Shown: positions 19,179 to 26,974 of the stretch, in pieces
Layout: each line of letters opens with the position of its first letter
How positions within the stretch are numbered: the stretch's first letter is position 1
From: Flavisolibacter sp050259715
GTDB lineage: Bacteria; Bacteroidota; Bacteroidia; Chitinophagales; Chitinophagaceae
Reading direction: 5' to 3'
Length of the DNA: 64,000 nucleotides
NCBI GenBank assembly: GCA_050259715.1
Contig: JBLNAY010000203.1
Coordinates: 1-64,000, forward strand
Position numbers and translations under genes: made by a program
The notes under the pieces: model-generated
The model's input: the letters and a program-made list of their open reading frames with translations, nothing else
Databases searched by the model: none
Told to the model about the DNA's origin: nothing

Positions 19179-20615
19179 TTAGAATTGAACATTCTTTTTA
19201 AATACATTGGCAATTGTATCAAAACCTTTAAGTGCATTGGAAGGCAGCGATTCGCCCCGACTTCCAAATACTTTCAATGCATCATCTTTCTCAATAGTTA
19301 CTCCGGATTCATCAAATTCACCTTTATTATTCATGACTTTTCCTACCGGCAAATGGAATTGCCCTGCAATAAAAGAATACATTGCCTTTCTTTTCGAAAG
19401 ACCATAATCATGTCCTTCAGCTGCAAGATGCACATTCTGAACAAGGTCTGGGTCGTTATAAAATCCATATATTCTTTTCAGAAATGGCAATTCATTTTCT
19501 GGTACATGTTGCGTCCAGTCTTTCCCATCAGAAATGACTAACTGCGGTCTTGGTGCTGCCATCGAAGCAATTTCAACATTATTGGTACCGCCGCCACATA
19601 AATGAATTCCCATTCCACTTTCACAAGGACACCCACCACTGTGGTACGATGAAAGCATAGCCACAGGCACTGATAAGGTAATCCGGTTATCAATGGCTGT
19701 CATTAGCATAGTCTGGCTTCCTCCACCTGAGGCGCCGGTTATTGCAACACGAGTCGGATCAGCATCTTTAATAGTAAGCAGGTAATCCAAAATTCTTTCA
19801 GTATTTAATACTTGTATACTCTGTACCAAACTACGCCGGTGATCTTTTGGATCCACTTGTAAAACCGACTCCCCCTCCCAACCAAACAGGTCGTAGCTAC
19901 ATGCAATAGCTCCCATTTTTGCCTCCATTGCGCATCTATATTGACAATCTTCACGAAACCGACCTCTTGAAAAGTGCCCATCAGGATTCAGGATGACAGG
20001 CAGTTTCCCTGTTGCTTTTAATGGCTTGTAAATCGAGCCACAAGCATATAAACCAGGTAAGGTTTCAATGGCAAAATTTTGAACCGTATAATTGCTAAAC
20101 TTTCGAATTGATGTTACAATTGGCTTTGAATTAGGCCTTGCGGGGATAGGAGTTAGTTTTAAAGCAGTTAAAAAACAGCGCCTCAGTGAGTCTCTTCTTT
20201 TTTCCCAACTTATCCTATCTGCATATAGTTTGGAAAGCGCTATCATTTGCTCTTTTCCTTCTTCAACCGTTTTTAAATGATACTGGTATGCCTGCAGCTT
20301 ATATTTTTTGTCTCCCTCTTTTGCAAATGTCAGATCCTGTGAAGCAAGGACGTTCATTAATGTAGCATCCAGTGCAGGACGATATCTCCATTTAGCATAA
20401 GTAACCCATTTGTTATGCACCAGGTCTTCAGAATACCTGATTGTAACACCAAATGTTGCCTGTATATCCTTTATTACTTCTTCTAAAGGGAGGTTAAATG
20501 CGTCATCAGAGGTTTGGGAAAAGGTGACATTTGAAACTATTATAAAGCAGATCAGCAGCAGATTTCTTACAACGAAATGGATAAATTTGTTTTTATTAGA
20601 TAATGGATGGGGCAT
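19179..20615 (-). CDS. Exported alpha/beta-hydrolase (acetyl-esterase-like) with N-terminal STN-like domain
   Basis: A 478-residue protein with a signal peptide (to about 34). An STN-like (secretin/TonB short N-terminal) domain spans about 40-110: NLPLEEVIKDIQATFGVTIRY, then ALDATLMNVLASQDLTF. From about 150 on it is an alpha/beta-hydrolase of the large esterase group (acetylxylan-esterase/dienelactone-hydrolase-like). The nucleophile is Ser296 in TGASGGGSQT, with candidate acid Asp in ISDGKDW and His in AEGHDYG. It may remove acetyl or other esters from pectin. STN domains normally serve TonB receptors and secretins, so the pairing is odd. It is the first gene after a 408-base gap holding a candidate promoter. 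Confidence 0.78.
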   Translation of the reverse strand: MPHPLSNKNKFIHFVVRNLLLICFIIVSNVTFSQTSDDAFNLPLEEVIKDIQATFGVTIRYSEDLVHNKWVTYAKWRYRPALDATLMNVLASQDLTFAKEGDKKYKLQAYQYHLKTVEEGKEQMIALSKLYADRISWEKRRDSLRRCFLTALKLTPIPARPNSKPIVTSIRKFSNYTVQNFAIETLPGLYACGSIYKPLKATGKLPVILNPDGHFSRGRFREDCQYRCAMEAKMGAIACSYDLFGWEGESVLQVDPKDHRRSLVQSIQVLNTERILDYLLTIKDADPTRVAITGASGGGSQTMLMTAIDNRITLSVPVAMLSSYHSGGCPCESGMGIHLCGGGTNNVEIASMAAPRPQLVISDGKDWTQHVPENELPFLKRIYGFYNDPDLVQNVHLAAEGHDYGLSKRKAMYSFIAGQFHLPVGKVMNNKGEFDESGVTIEKDDALKVFGSRGESLPSNALKGFDTIANVFKKNVQF

Positions 20616-20651
20616 ATAGCTGATAAAAGAAAAGGAATCTTAATCTAAGCT

Positions 20652-20692
20652 CAAAATAGAACATTGAAAAACTAAACTGTCCTGAACTGTCA
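20652..20692 (-). promoter_or_regulatory. Candidate activator-dependent promoter with GACAGT direct repeat (esterase gene)
   Basis: Plus-strand ACTGTCC (20676-20682), TGA, ACTGTCA (20686-20692) read on the minus strand as TGACAGT-TCA-GGACAGT: two copies of GACAGT at 10-base spacing. Seventeen bases downstream lies TATTTTG (20652-20658), close to the Bacteroidota -7 consensus TAnnTTTG. The expected start would leave a leader of about 30 bases before the ATG at 20615. The same arrangement precedes the DUF3826 gene at 53.1 kb. Confidence 0.55.
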
Positions 20693-20800
20693 TTAATTAA
20701 CTAATACAAAGAAAACACTGCTTTCCGGGATAAACACCTTCCAAATACCGCATCTCAAATCCTCTGTAGTTCGCATCTATAGACTTCGTATATGGATAAA

Positions 20801-20892
20801 AAGGAGTAAGAATGAAGTCTGTATTGAGTTTGCAGGGGGTAAAGCCGTTCAAACTCCATACTAACTCCATGCAAACCCCATACTATCTTCAT
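20801..20892. repeat. Inverted heptamer array, 11-bp period, GCCGTTC core (copy 1)
   Basis: Heptamers at 20801 AAGGAGT, 20812 ATGAAGT, 20823 ATTGAGT and 20834 AGGGGGT, each followed by a 3- or 4-base spacer. Then come the core GCCGTTC (20844-20850) and the inverted heptamers 20853 ACTCCAT, 20864 ACTCCAT, 20875 ACCCCAT and 20886 TCTTCAT. Start-to-start spacing inside each arm is exactly 11. The arms are reverse complements of each other in design (ATGGAGT/ACTCCAT), four units on each side of the core. A related array is at 55747-55849. Confidence 0.85.
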
Positions 20893-21023
20893 GATAACCC
20901 TATAGTTCTTATTGGTTTGAGGAACTTTACTATTCTCTTATATAGACGGACCTGGAGGTCAGAAAATCGAAACATATAGAATTACCCTCGTGAACTGAAC
21001 TTCTTTGTCTAAACTTCGAAAAT

Positions 21024-22604
21024 TTAAACGGACGTCGTCTGTTTAGCTAATTTCTTTTCCTTTCTGTGGTTAGCTCTCCATCCTGAATAAAGGAGATTTT
21101 TATCAATTTCTGGTTTGGGAAAGAATAAACTTGAGAAATAACCAACAACAATCACTACAAGATGGCTGTATACCCCTAACATCAACTTATCATGCTTGAA
21201 GTTATAATACCCAAAATCTAATAAAAGAGTTTTGTGATCACCTATTCCAATTTTAGTTGAGGTGAGGAAGGCATATGAAGTAAACAGGACACAAGCAATA
21301 ATACCGATGTTTATGCCCTGCTTATTTGTTCTAGCACTAAACAGTCCTAAAAGAAATATACCAACTATCCCACCGGAGAAAATTGCATAAAGAGTAAATA
21401 CTATACCCAACACACCTTCACTGCCAGAATAAACATAGAAAATCCCAATAAGAATTGTAAGAATCCCAGAAAAAACAACAATACCTTTGCTAGCGTGCAG
21501 GTAGTGGCTGTCTGTTTTGCCGCTCTTGAACTTCTTGTAATAGTCTTCAACACCTACTGCGGCAAGGCTATTAAGATCTGCACTCAGGCTACAGATAGCT
21601 GCTGAAATCATGGCTGAAATAATTAAACCAACTACCCCAAAAGGAAGCCTTGTTTTAATAAAGTACGGAAATACCGCTTCGGCTTTAAGTCCTGTTGGTA
21701 ATGGCTGTTGCTTGTAAAAAGCAAAAAGAGCAGTTCCTATGAACATAAATATCATCCAAACAGGTACTGTCAACAGTATACCCATTAATGAGGCTCTTAT
21801 CGCACCCTTGTCTGTTTTTGCAGTTAAATATCGCTGTACAACTGTCTGGTCAGTTCCATATTTCTGAATGGCATAAAAAGCTCCGTTAATAGCCATTACG
21901 ATAAATGTAAGCCTGGTGAAATCAACAGTATAAGGACCAAAACCCGTTCTGCCATTTTCGGCTGCTATATGAAAAACTTCAGATGGTCCGCCATGAGTTG
22001 AAAAAAGTAATACTGACAAGCATATTATACCACTGGCAAATAGCATAAATCCCTGGAAAACGTCTAACCAAATAACAGCCTCTATACCCCCCAAGAGATT
22101 GACAGTGATAATTATTAGTCCAACAATACATACGATAGCTATCATGTTGCCTCCCATAATATTTCCAAGAGCAATTGCAAGCAGGAAAAGAACAGTGCCC
22201 ATGCCGGAGAACTGTCTCAATACAAAAGCTACAGAACTATAGTACCTGGCGAACGATCCAAATCGCTGTTCGAAATATTCGTATGTACTTAACCGAATAA
22301 CCTTTCTATATAGAGGAACAATAAACCAGATAACAGTTATTAAAACTATCGGAACCATAAGGCCCTGCACCAATAAAATCCAGTTTGACGAGTACCCGGT
22401 GCCGGGATATGCAAGAAAAGTTACACTGCTAATTAATGTTGACAACAAAGACATTCCTATAGCCCATGCCGGAATCCTTCCATGGGCGAGGAAATAAGAC
22501 TTGGTTGAAATCTGGTTTTTCTTAAACCGAAAGCCAAAGTATAAGGTAGCTAGAAGAAAGAAAACAATTATAACATAATCGATGATATGCAGAGATGAAT
22601 TCAT
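21024..22604 (-). CDS. Sodium:solute symporter (SSS family)
   Basis: A 526-residue polytopic membrane protein: N-terminal IIDYVIIVFFLLATLYFG, SYFLAHGRIPAWAIGMSLLSTLISS, KYGTDQTVVQRYLTAKTD (the SSS D-Q-x-x-x-Q-R signature near 255) and SAMISAAICSLSADLNSLAAVGVEDYY (sodium site region near 340). It is the last gene of the aldolase/dehydrogenase/PdxA/kinase cassette and starts 19 bases after the DUF1537 stop codon. Import of the acid sugar used by that cassette is the natural inference. It resembles the 541-residue SSS gene at 28.1 kb more than the one at 13 kb (shared SYFLAHGR/QFTKASGR-x-P-G/A-WAIG region). Confidence 0.93.
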   Translation of the reverse strand: MNSSLHIIDYVIIVFFLLATLYFGFRFKKNQISTKSYFLAHGRIPAWAIGMSLLSTLISSVTFLAYPGTGYSSNWILLVQGLMVPIVLITVIWFIVPLYRKVIRLSTYEYFEQRFGSFARYYSSVAFVLRQFSGMGTVLFLLAIALGNIMGGNMIAIVCIVGLIIITVNLLGGIEAVIWLDVFQGFMLFASGIICLSVLLFSTHGGPSEVFHIAAENGRTGFGPYTVDFTRLTFIVMAINGAFYAIQKYGTDQTVVQRYLTAKTDKGAIRASLMGILLTVPVWMIFMFIGTALFAFYKQQPLPTGLKAEAVFPYFIKTRLPFGVVGLIISAMISAAICSLSADLNSLAAVGVEDYYKKFKSGKTDSHYLHASKGIVVFSGILTILIGIFYVYSGSEGVLGIVFTLYAIFSGGIVGIFLLGLFSARTNKQGINIGIIACVLFTSYAFLTSTKIGIGDHKTLLLDFGYYNFKHDKLMLGVYSHLVVIVVGYFSSLFFPKPEIDKNLLYSGWRANHRKEKKLAKQTTSV

Positions 22605-22623
22605 ATAGCACTGATTAAAAAAA

Positions 22624-23760
22624 TTAATTAAAATTCCATTCAGCAGGCCACTGATAACTACCAGGTTTAATTGTTAGAAACAAATTGGGTAAATCTTTAA
22701 CGGCCATCCGAACCACACCCTGGCTTAGTTCATGTGTAGGATAAAATGTACTTAACTCGCTTCTTTTAATGATAGAATAAGCTGTAGAGCCACCTTCAAC
22801 CAGCAATTCCGTAACCTGATGCTCATTCAAAATGATATTGACTACTTCACTTATCTTATCAGCCAGCATCTTAGGATTGGTTGCATCATGTCCATGGTTA
22901 CCAACAGCAATTATTGCCTTTCCCGATGTACTTAAAATAGATAACACATGGTGAGCCCAATTCAATAATTCAGCCTTTTCGATTTGTTGTGACTGGAAGA
23001 TATTTTCAGGCATATAAGAAACATAGCGATTGTAATTTTTTATCCTCGAGACATTCAGATTGTAAGTAGTACCACTCACTAGCAGTATAGGGAGTGAATA
23101 GTTCACTTCCTTACTTTCATCTGATTGGTTAAAGCCTAACGATTTTAAAAGAGCATCAAAAAAGGAAGCGCCTCCTGCCAGGAGTACCTCTGAATCCATG
23201 AACTTAGTCCAATTTAAAACATCGCCCATAGTTTCCGCATCACCTACTGAGATGCCCGAGGGTAAATGACTTGTCTTTTCCTTAATGATGGACACGGGAA
23301 CACCTTCATCACCCAGCATGTCTCTCACGAAAGAAGATTTGATTGGAAACTCCGGATCGTTAGAAAAGCCTGCCTGGTCAACCGGGGTATTCTGGATAAA
23401 ATACCTGCCATTCTTTATGGTCCTTCCTAATAAAGGATTTACTGGAATCAATAATCCCCTGTTTGCTTTCAGTGCCTCCATTTGAGCTTTCATTTCAGCA
23501 AGTACGTGCCCTCGTAAAACTGAATCTGTCTTCTTATAAATTAATTGCGGTTTTTGCGACAGAGCTTTTTCAGTTAATTCACTCATGACAGAAACGGCTT
23601 CATTCTTTTCTAACGATCTTGTATTTGTATACACAACAACGAGATCAGCATCTGGATATATACCAAGGTCAGATACTATAGCAATTTTTAAATTATACCT
23701 CAGGCCAATTCCTGCTAGTTCGGCAGCTCCTGTGATATCATCAGCTATAACAACAATCAT
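22624..23760 (-). CDS. DUF1537 acid-sugar kinase (D-threonate kinase-like context)
   Basis: A 378-residue DUF1537 protein, shorter than the other copy in the window. The N-terminal motif is VVIADDITGAAELAGIGLR (3-21), followed by KKTDSVLRGHVLAEM near 96-110. The C-terminal phosphate-binding element is LVEGGSTAYSII near 325, where many members have G-G-D-T. The family phosphorylates tetronates and related acid sugars. The pairing with PdxA (ATGA overlap of 4 bases) is the known DtnK/PdxA2-type arrangement, in which D-threonate is phosphorylated and then oxidatively decarboxylated to dihydroxyacetone phosphate. The D-erythronate version is an equal family alternative; the stereochemical argument for Dha favours D-threonate. 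Confidence 0.85.
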   Translation of the reverse strand: MIVVIADDITGAAELAGIGLRYNLKIAIVSDLGIYPDADLVVVYTNTRSLEKNEAVSVMSELTEKALSQKPQLIYKKTDSVLRGHVLAEMKAQMEALKANRGLLIPVNPLLGRTIKNGRYFIQNTPVDQAGFSNDPEFPIKSSFVRDMLGDEGVPVSIIKEKTSHLPSGISVGDAETMGDVLNWTKFMDSEVLLAGGASFFDALLKSLGFNQSDESKEVNYSLPILLVSGTTYNLNVSRIKNYNRYVSYMPENIFQSQQIEKAELLNWAHHVLSILSTSGKAIIAVGNHGHDATNPKMLADKISEVVNIILNEHQVTELLVEGGSTAYSIIKRSELSTFYPTHELSQGVVRMAVKDLPNLFLTIKPGSYQWPAEWNFN

Positions 23761-24794
23761 GATTTCTTCCTGTTTTTACTCAACTGCACTGCAGATTCTA
23801 TTGCCAGCAGCATAGCATCGGGACTTGCAATACCTTTTCCTGCTATTTCGAATGCCGTCCCATGATCTACAGAAGTTCTTATAATAGGAAGACCCATTGT
23901 AATGTTAACTCCTTTGACACTATCCATTTGTTTTTTTTCAGCATTCCATTTAAAACCCGATAACTTAAACGGGATATGCCCCTGGTCGTGATACATTGAA
24001 ACAACACCACCATAAGCACCTGTCGCAGCTTTTGCAAATAATGTATCGGAGGGAACAGGACCCTCAACATCATATCCAGCTTTCCTGGCTTCTAAAACTG
24101 CTGGGCCGATTTCAAGTTCTTCTTCGGTGCCAAATAAACCATTATCACCCGCATGTGGATTCAAACCAGCAACACCTATTTTTAAATTCTTCTCTCCAAG
24201 TTGTTGCAAGCCGTTTCTTAATAAGCTTATAACTTCCAGGATCCGGTCTTTCTTAACGAGATCACAAGCCTGGCGTAAGGAAACATGGGTTGAAACATGA
24301 ATCACTTTCATGTTCTCTTCAACCAACAACATTGCATATTTCTTTGTACCTGTGTAATGGGCGTATATTTCTGTATGGCCTGCAAAATGATGACCTGCTT
24401 CGTTAATCGATTTTTTATTTATTGGCCCCGTAACGGTGGCATCAACTTCCCCGGCTAAGGCCAACTCAATCACCTTTCTGACAGCTTCAAAAGAAGCATT
24501 ACCAGCCATGGCAGAAATCTGTCCAAGCTTTAACTGCCCGACTGATACATTATTAAGATCTAAAACATCAATCACACCAAATGTAAACCGCGCTTGATTG
24601 ACTTCATTAATGGGATTAAACAAAACATTTAAGCCTAATAGATCTGAAATGTGCTTAAACACTTTTATATCACCGACTATCAAGGGTCGGCAGATTGAAT
24701 AGACTCTTTTGTTTAATAGCGCTTTGATAGCAATTTCAGGACCAATGCTAGCCGGATCACCCATTGTGACGGCTATAATAGGAAGTTGATTCAT
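23757..24794 (-). CDS. PdxA-family 4-phospho-acid dehydrogenase (PdxA2-like)
   Basis: A 345-residue member of the 4-hydroxythreonine-4-phosphate dehydrogenase family. The motifs are VTMGDPASIGPEIAIKAL (9-26), GLNPHAGDNGLFGTEEE near 210, MYHDQGHIPFKL near 265 (metal/phosphate site) and IRTSVDHGTAFEIAG near 305. PdxA2 paralogues use D-threonate- or D-erythronate-4-phosphate, with NAD, releasing CO2 and giving dihydroxyacetone phosphate. Direct coupling to the DUF1537 kinase, instead of pyridoxine genes, supports this catabolic role over vitamin B6 synthesis. Confidence 0.9.
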   Translation of the reverse strand: MNQLPIIAVTMGDPASIGPEIAIKALLNKRVYSICRPLIVGDIKVFKHISDLLGLNVLFNPINEVNQARFTFGVIDVLDLNNVSVGQLKLGQISAMAGNASFEAVRKVIELALAGEVDATVTGPINKKSINEAGHHFAGHTEIYAHYTGTKKYAMLLVEENMKVIHVSTHVSLRQACDLVKKDRILEVISLLRNGLQQLGEKNLKIGVAGLNPHAGDNGLFGTEEELEIGPAVLEARKAGYDVEGPVPSDTLFAKAATGAYGGVVSMYHDQGHIPFKLSGFKWNAEKKQMDSVKGVNITMGLPIIRTSVDHGTAFEIAGKGIASPDAMLLAIESAVQLSKNRKKS

Positions 24795-24803
24795 CTTTTA
24801 CAT

Positions 24804-25715
24804 TCAAACTTTTAATATGTTCTGCTTCTTGAAACTTTCATAGTCAGCTATGAGCTTCAATTCATCTGCCTGGGATAATGGCTGGAGAGGAGGCATTACA
24901 AAATGTTCACATAATCCTTCATGATGCATTAATAGTTTTAATGCCCATAATGATTCTCCCAGTAATCTTCCCTTTTGATATATTTCCCCAAGTTTGTCAG
25001 ATTGTTGCTGGTAAATAAATGCAAGGTCTTTGTCTGACTTTTCAACTGCGTCCACCATTTGTCGGTAGATTCCAGGAGAAAGGTTACCTGTACTTGGAAT
25101 TAGTCCGTCACTTCCATTAATCAAAGCGTACGCAGACCGGGCTGCCCAACCGAGATAATGCACAAAATCATCCCTTTTCTTCCATAAGTGCATTGAAGTA
25201 TTTAATCGTTCATCACTTCTCTCTGAATCCTTTGTTCCGATGATATTTGGGTGATAACTCAATTGCTCAATTATTTCCAAAGGAATGGACATATGCGTCG
25301 TTCCTGGTATGTTATAAATTATCAAAGGTCCCGGAAGATAATCAGCAAGTTGTTCAAAGTAGTTTCTAATTTCTTTGTTTGATAATGAATAATAGGAAGG
25401 CAAATGTGCTGCAACTACATCGACTCCATTATCAAAACAATATTTACCGAAGTCAATAGAATCTTCAAGGCAATTCGAAGCTATCCCTGCATATAGAAAA
25501 ATTCCAGGATTCCTGTGTCGGACTGCTGTCTTAACGTATTGTTTTTTCATGTGCAAAGGAACAGACGCTGCCTCACCCGTGGTTCCTAATATAAACGGCA
25601 TTACACGGTGACCTAAGAAACTCTCGAATATCTTTTCTAATGCACCTTCATCAAGTTTAAAATCGGAAGTTAAAGGTGTAATTGCAGGAACAATTATCTG
25701 TTTATCTTTTTTCAT
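24804..25715 (-). CDS. DapA/NAL-family class I aldolase (2-keto-3-deoxy acid aldolase candidate)
   Basis: A 303-residue TIM-barrel protein. It shows ILGTTGEAASVPL near 43 (GTTGE pyruvate-binding loop), the catalytic-type Tyr in LIIYNIPGTT near 135 and the Schiff-base Lys in IIGTKDSERS near 165. The family joins or splits pyruvate and an aldehyde. The frame extends one codon to a TTG at 25718, but the ATG at 25715 is preferred; it overlaps the alcohol-dehydrogenase stop (TGATG). With alcohol dehydrogenase, PdxA and DUF1537 kinase as neighbours it can be read as the aldolase that splits an ulosonic or ulosaric acid. 5-keto-4-deoxyglucarate dehydratase or KDG aldolase are alternatives. Confidence 0.85.
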   Translation of the reverse strand: MKKDKQIIVPAITPLTSDFKLDEGALEKIFESFLGHRVMPFILGTTGEAASVPLHMKKQYVKTAVRHRNPGIFLYAGIASNCLEDSIDFGKYCFDNGVDVVAAHLPSYYSLSNKEIRNYFEQLADYLPGPLIIYNIPGTTHMSIPLEIIEQLSYHPNIIGTKDSERSDERLNTSMHLWKKRDDFVHYLGWAARSAYALINGSDGLIPSTGNLSPGIYRQMVDAVEKSDKDLAFIYQQQSDKLGEIYQKGRLLGESLWALKLLMHHEGLCEHFVMPPLQPLSQADELKLIADYESFKKQNILKV

Positions 25716-26866
25716 CAATAAGCTGCATTATATATTTCGATCGCATCTGCCTCAGTGATAAGCCGCGGATTGTTCTTCAGAAGTCTTTGAATTTTCAGAG
25801 CATTAGCTGCCATCCCGGGAATTACTTCCTTAGGTATATTCACTTCTCTTAATCGGGATGGAATACCGCACTGTGAAATTACAAGCCTGATTTTCTCTAT
25901 ACCTTTTTTTGCCGTAATGACATCATCTGCATGTTTTTCACATCCCAGTGCTACAGCTACATCTGCATACTTTGCAGGTGAAGCAGGCAAATTATACTCT
26001 ATTACATAAGGCAACAATAAAGCATTTGAAAGTCCATGTGCAAGATGGAACATGCTTCCTAATGGATAGGATAAAGCATGTACAGCAGCAGTATTCACAG
26101 GACCTAGACAAAACCCTCCCAGAAGACTCCCCATTGCAACATTTGACCGAGCTTCTTTATTAGACCCATTTTTAACTGCTTCAACAAGACTGCCTGCGAT
26201 AAGTTGAATTCCTCTCAATGCATACATATCAATAAGCGGATGAGCAAATTTATTGGTATAAGCTTCAAGACAATGAGTCAATGCATCTAATCCTGTTGCC
26301 GCTGTAATTGCAGGTGGTACTGACAACGTTAAAAGAGGATCTACTATTACAAGATCAGGAACAAGGTATTGACTAATAATTCCTTTCTTCTGATTGTCCT
26401 CATCAAGTAAGATTGCATTAGGTGAAACCTCACTACCGGTTCCTGCCGTTGCAGGTAAACAGATCAACTTCTTTTTCCTTTGTTTTAATAACCCTATACC
26501 GACATATTCATACAGTGTCTGATCATTGTCCAACTGTGCGGCAATTAATTTCGCCACATCTAACACACTTCCACCACCTACTCCAATTACCACATCAGGA
26601 TTGAATTCCTCAACTTCTTCATACAAAGTTTTAAAATCAGCAAATGTTGGTTCGTTTATTATTGTTGTGTTAATAAGAACATCTATTCGTCTTGATGAAA
26701 TCTCTTTAATAATATCCTGCAACTGAAGAACAAGGGGTGAGATTGTTATTATTAAAACTTTTTTTGCAAATGTATTCGCGACTTCTTCTGCCAATTGAGC
26801 TAAACTCCCATTTCCAAAAACCAGCTTTCCTGGAAAATTGATATTTATCTGTTCGGGTATATCCAT
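25715..26866 (-). CDS. Iron-containing (group III) alcohol dehydrogenase
   Basis: A 383-residue cytoplasmic dehydrogenase with the GVGGGSVLDVAKLIAA nucleotide-binding loop (about 96-111), TAATGLDALTHCLEAY (about 190-205) and AAVHALSYPLGSMFHLAHGLSNALLLPYVIEYN (about 260), carrying the Asp and His iron ligands. The family interconverts alcohols and aldehydes with NAD(P)H. Its position between two DapA-type aldolases suggests it reduces the aldehyde product of an aldol cleavage. Lactaldehyde reduction (FucO-like) is an alternative given the rhamnosidases here. The start follows a 108-base gap with no clear promoter. Confidence 0.9.
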   Translation of the reverse strand: MDIPEQININFPGKLVFGNGSLAQLAEEVANTFAKKVLIITISPLVLQLQDIIKEISSRRIDVLINTTIINEPTFADFKTLYEEVEEFNPDVVIGVGGGSVLDVAKLIAAQLDNDQTLYEYVGIGLLKQRKKKLICLPATAGTGSEVSPNAILLDEDNQKKGIISQYLVPDLVIVDPLLTLSVPPAITAATGLDALTHCLEAYTNKFAHPLIDMYALRGIQLIAGSLVEAVKNGSNKEARSNVAMGSLLGGFCLGPVNTAAVHALSYPLGSMFHLAHGLSNALLLPYVIEYNLPASPAKYADVAVALGCEKHADDVITAKKGIEKIRLVISQCGIPSRLREVNIPKEVIPGMAANALKIQRLLKNNPRLITEADAIEIYNAAY

Positions 26867-26974
26867 ATCGTTTGTAATTTTCTTTCCTCCTTTTACCAGA
26901 GGAATAATTATATTTTACTAATATTCTGAGCCGTCTGTATATCTCACAAATGTGATTACTCCGTTATGGCTATT

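Larger units (their letters stand above)
20616..21023. other. 408-base intergenic region with promoter, heptamer array and small palindrome
   Basis: The longest non-coding stretch in the window. Reading on the minus strand it holds, from the upstream gene's stop: a short palindrome (GACCT/AGGTC, 20949-20960), an array of inverted heptamers (20801-20892), the direct repeat TGACAGT/GGACAGT (20676-20692) and a -7-like box about 30-40 bases before the esterase ATG. I found no credible ORF or structural RNA gene in it. Confidence 0.7.

Noticed and set aside
20801..20892. CRISPR-like array
   Set aside because: Units are only 7 bases with 3-4 base spacers, they invert around a centre and there are no unique spacers or cas genes.
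20949..20960. Palindrome GACCT-GG-AGGTC as a terminator of the SSS gene
   Set aside because: The stem is only 5 bases and no T tract follows on the minus strand.
23757..24794. PdxA as a vitamin B6 biosynthesis gene
   Set aside because: It overlaps a DUF1537 kinase and lies among aldolases and symporters, the known setting of catabolic PdxA2; no other pyridoxine genes are near.
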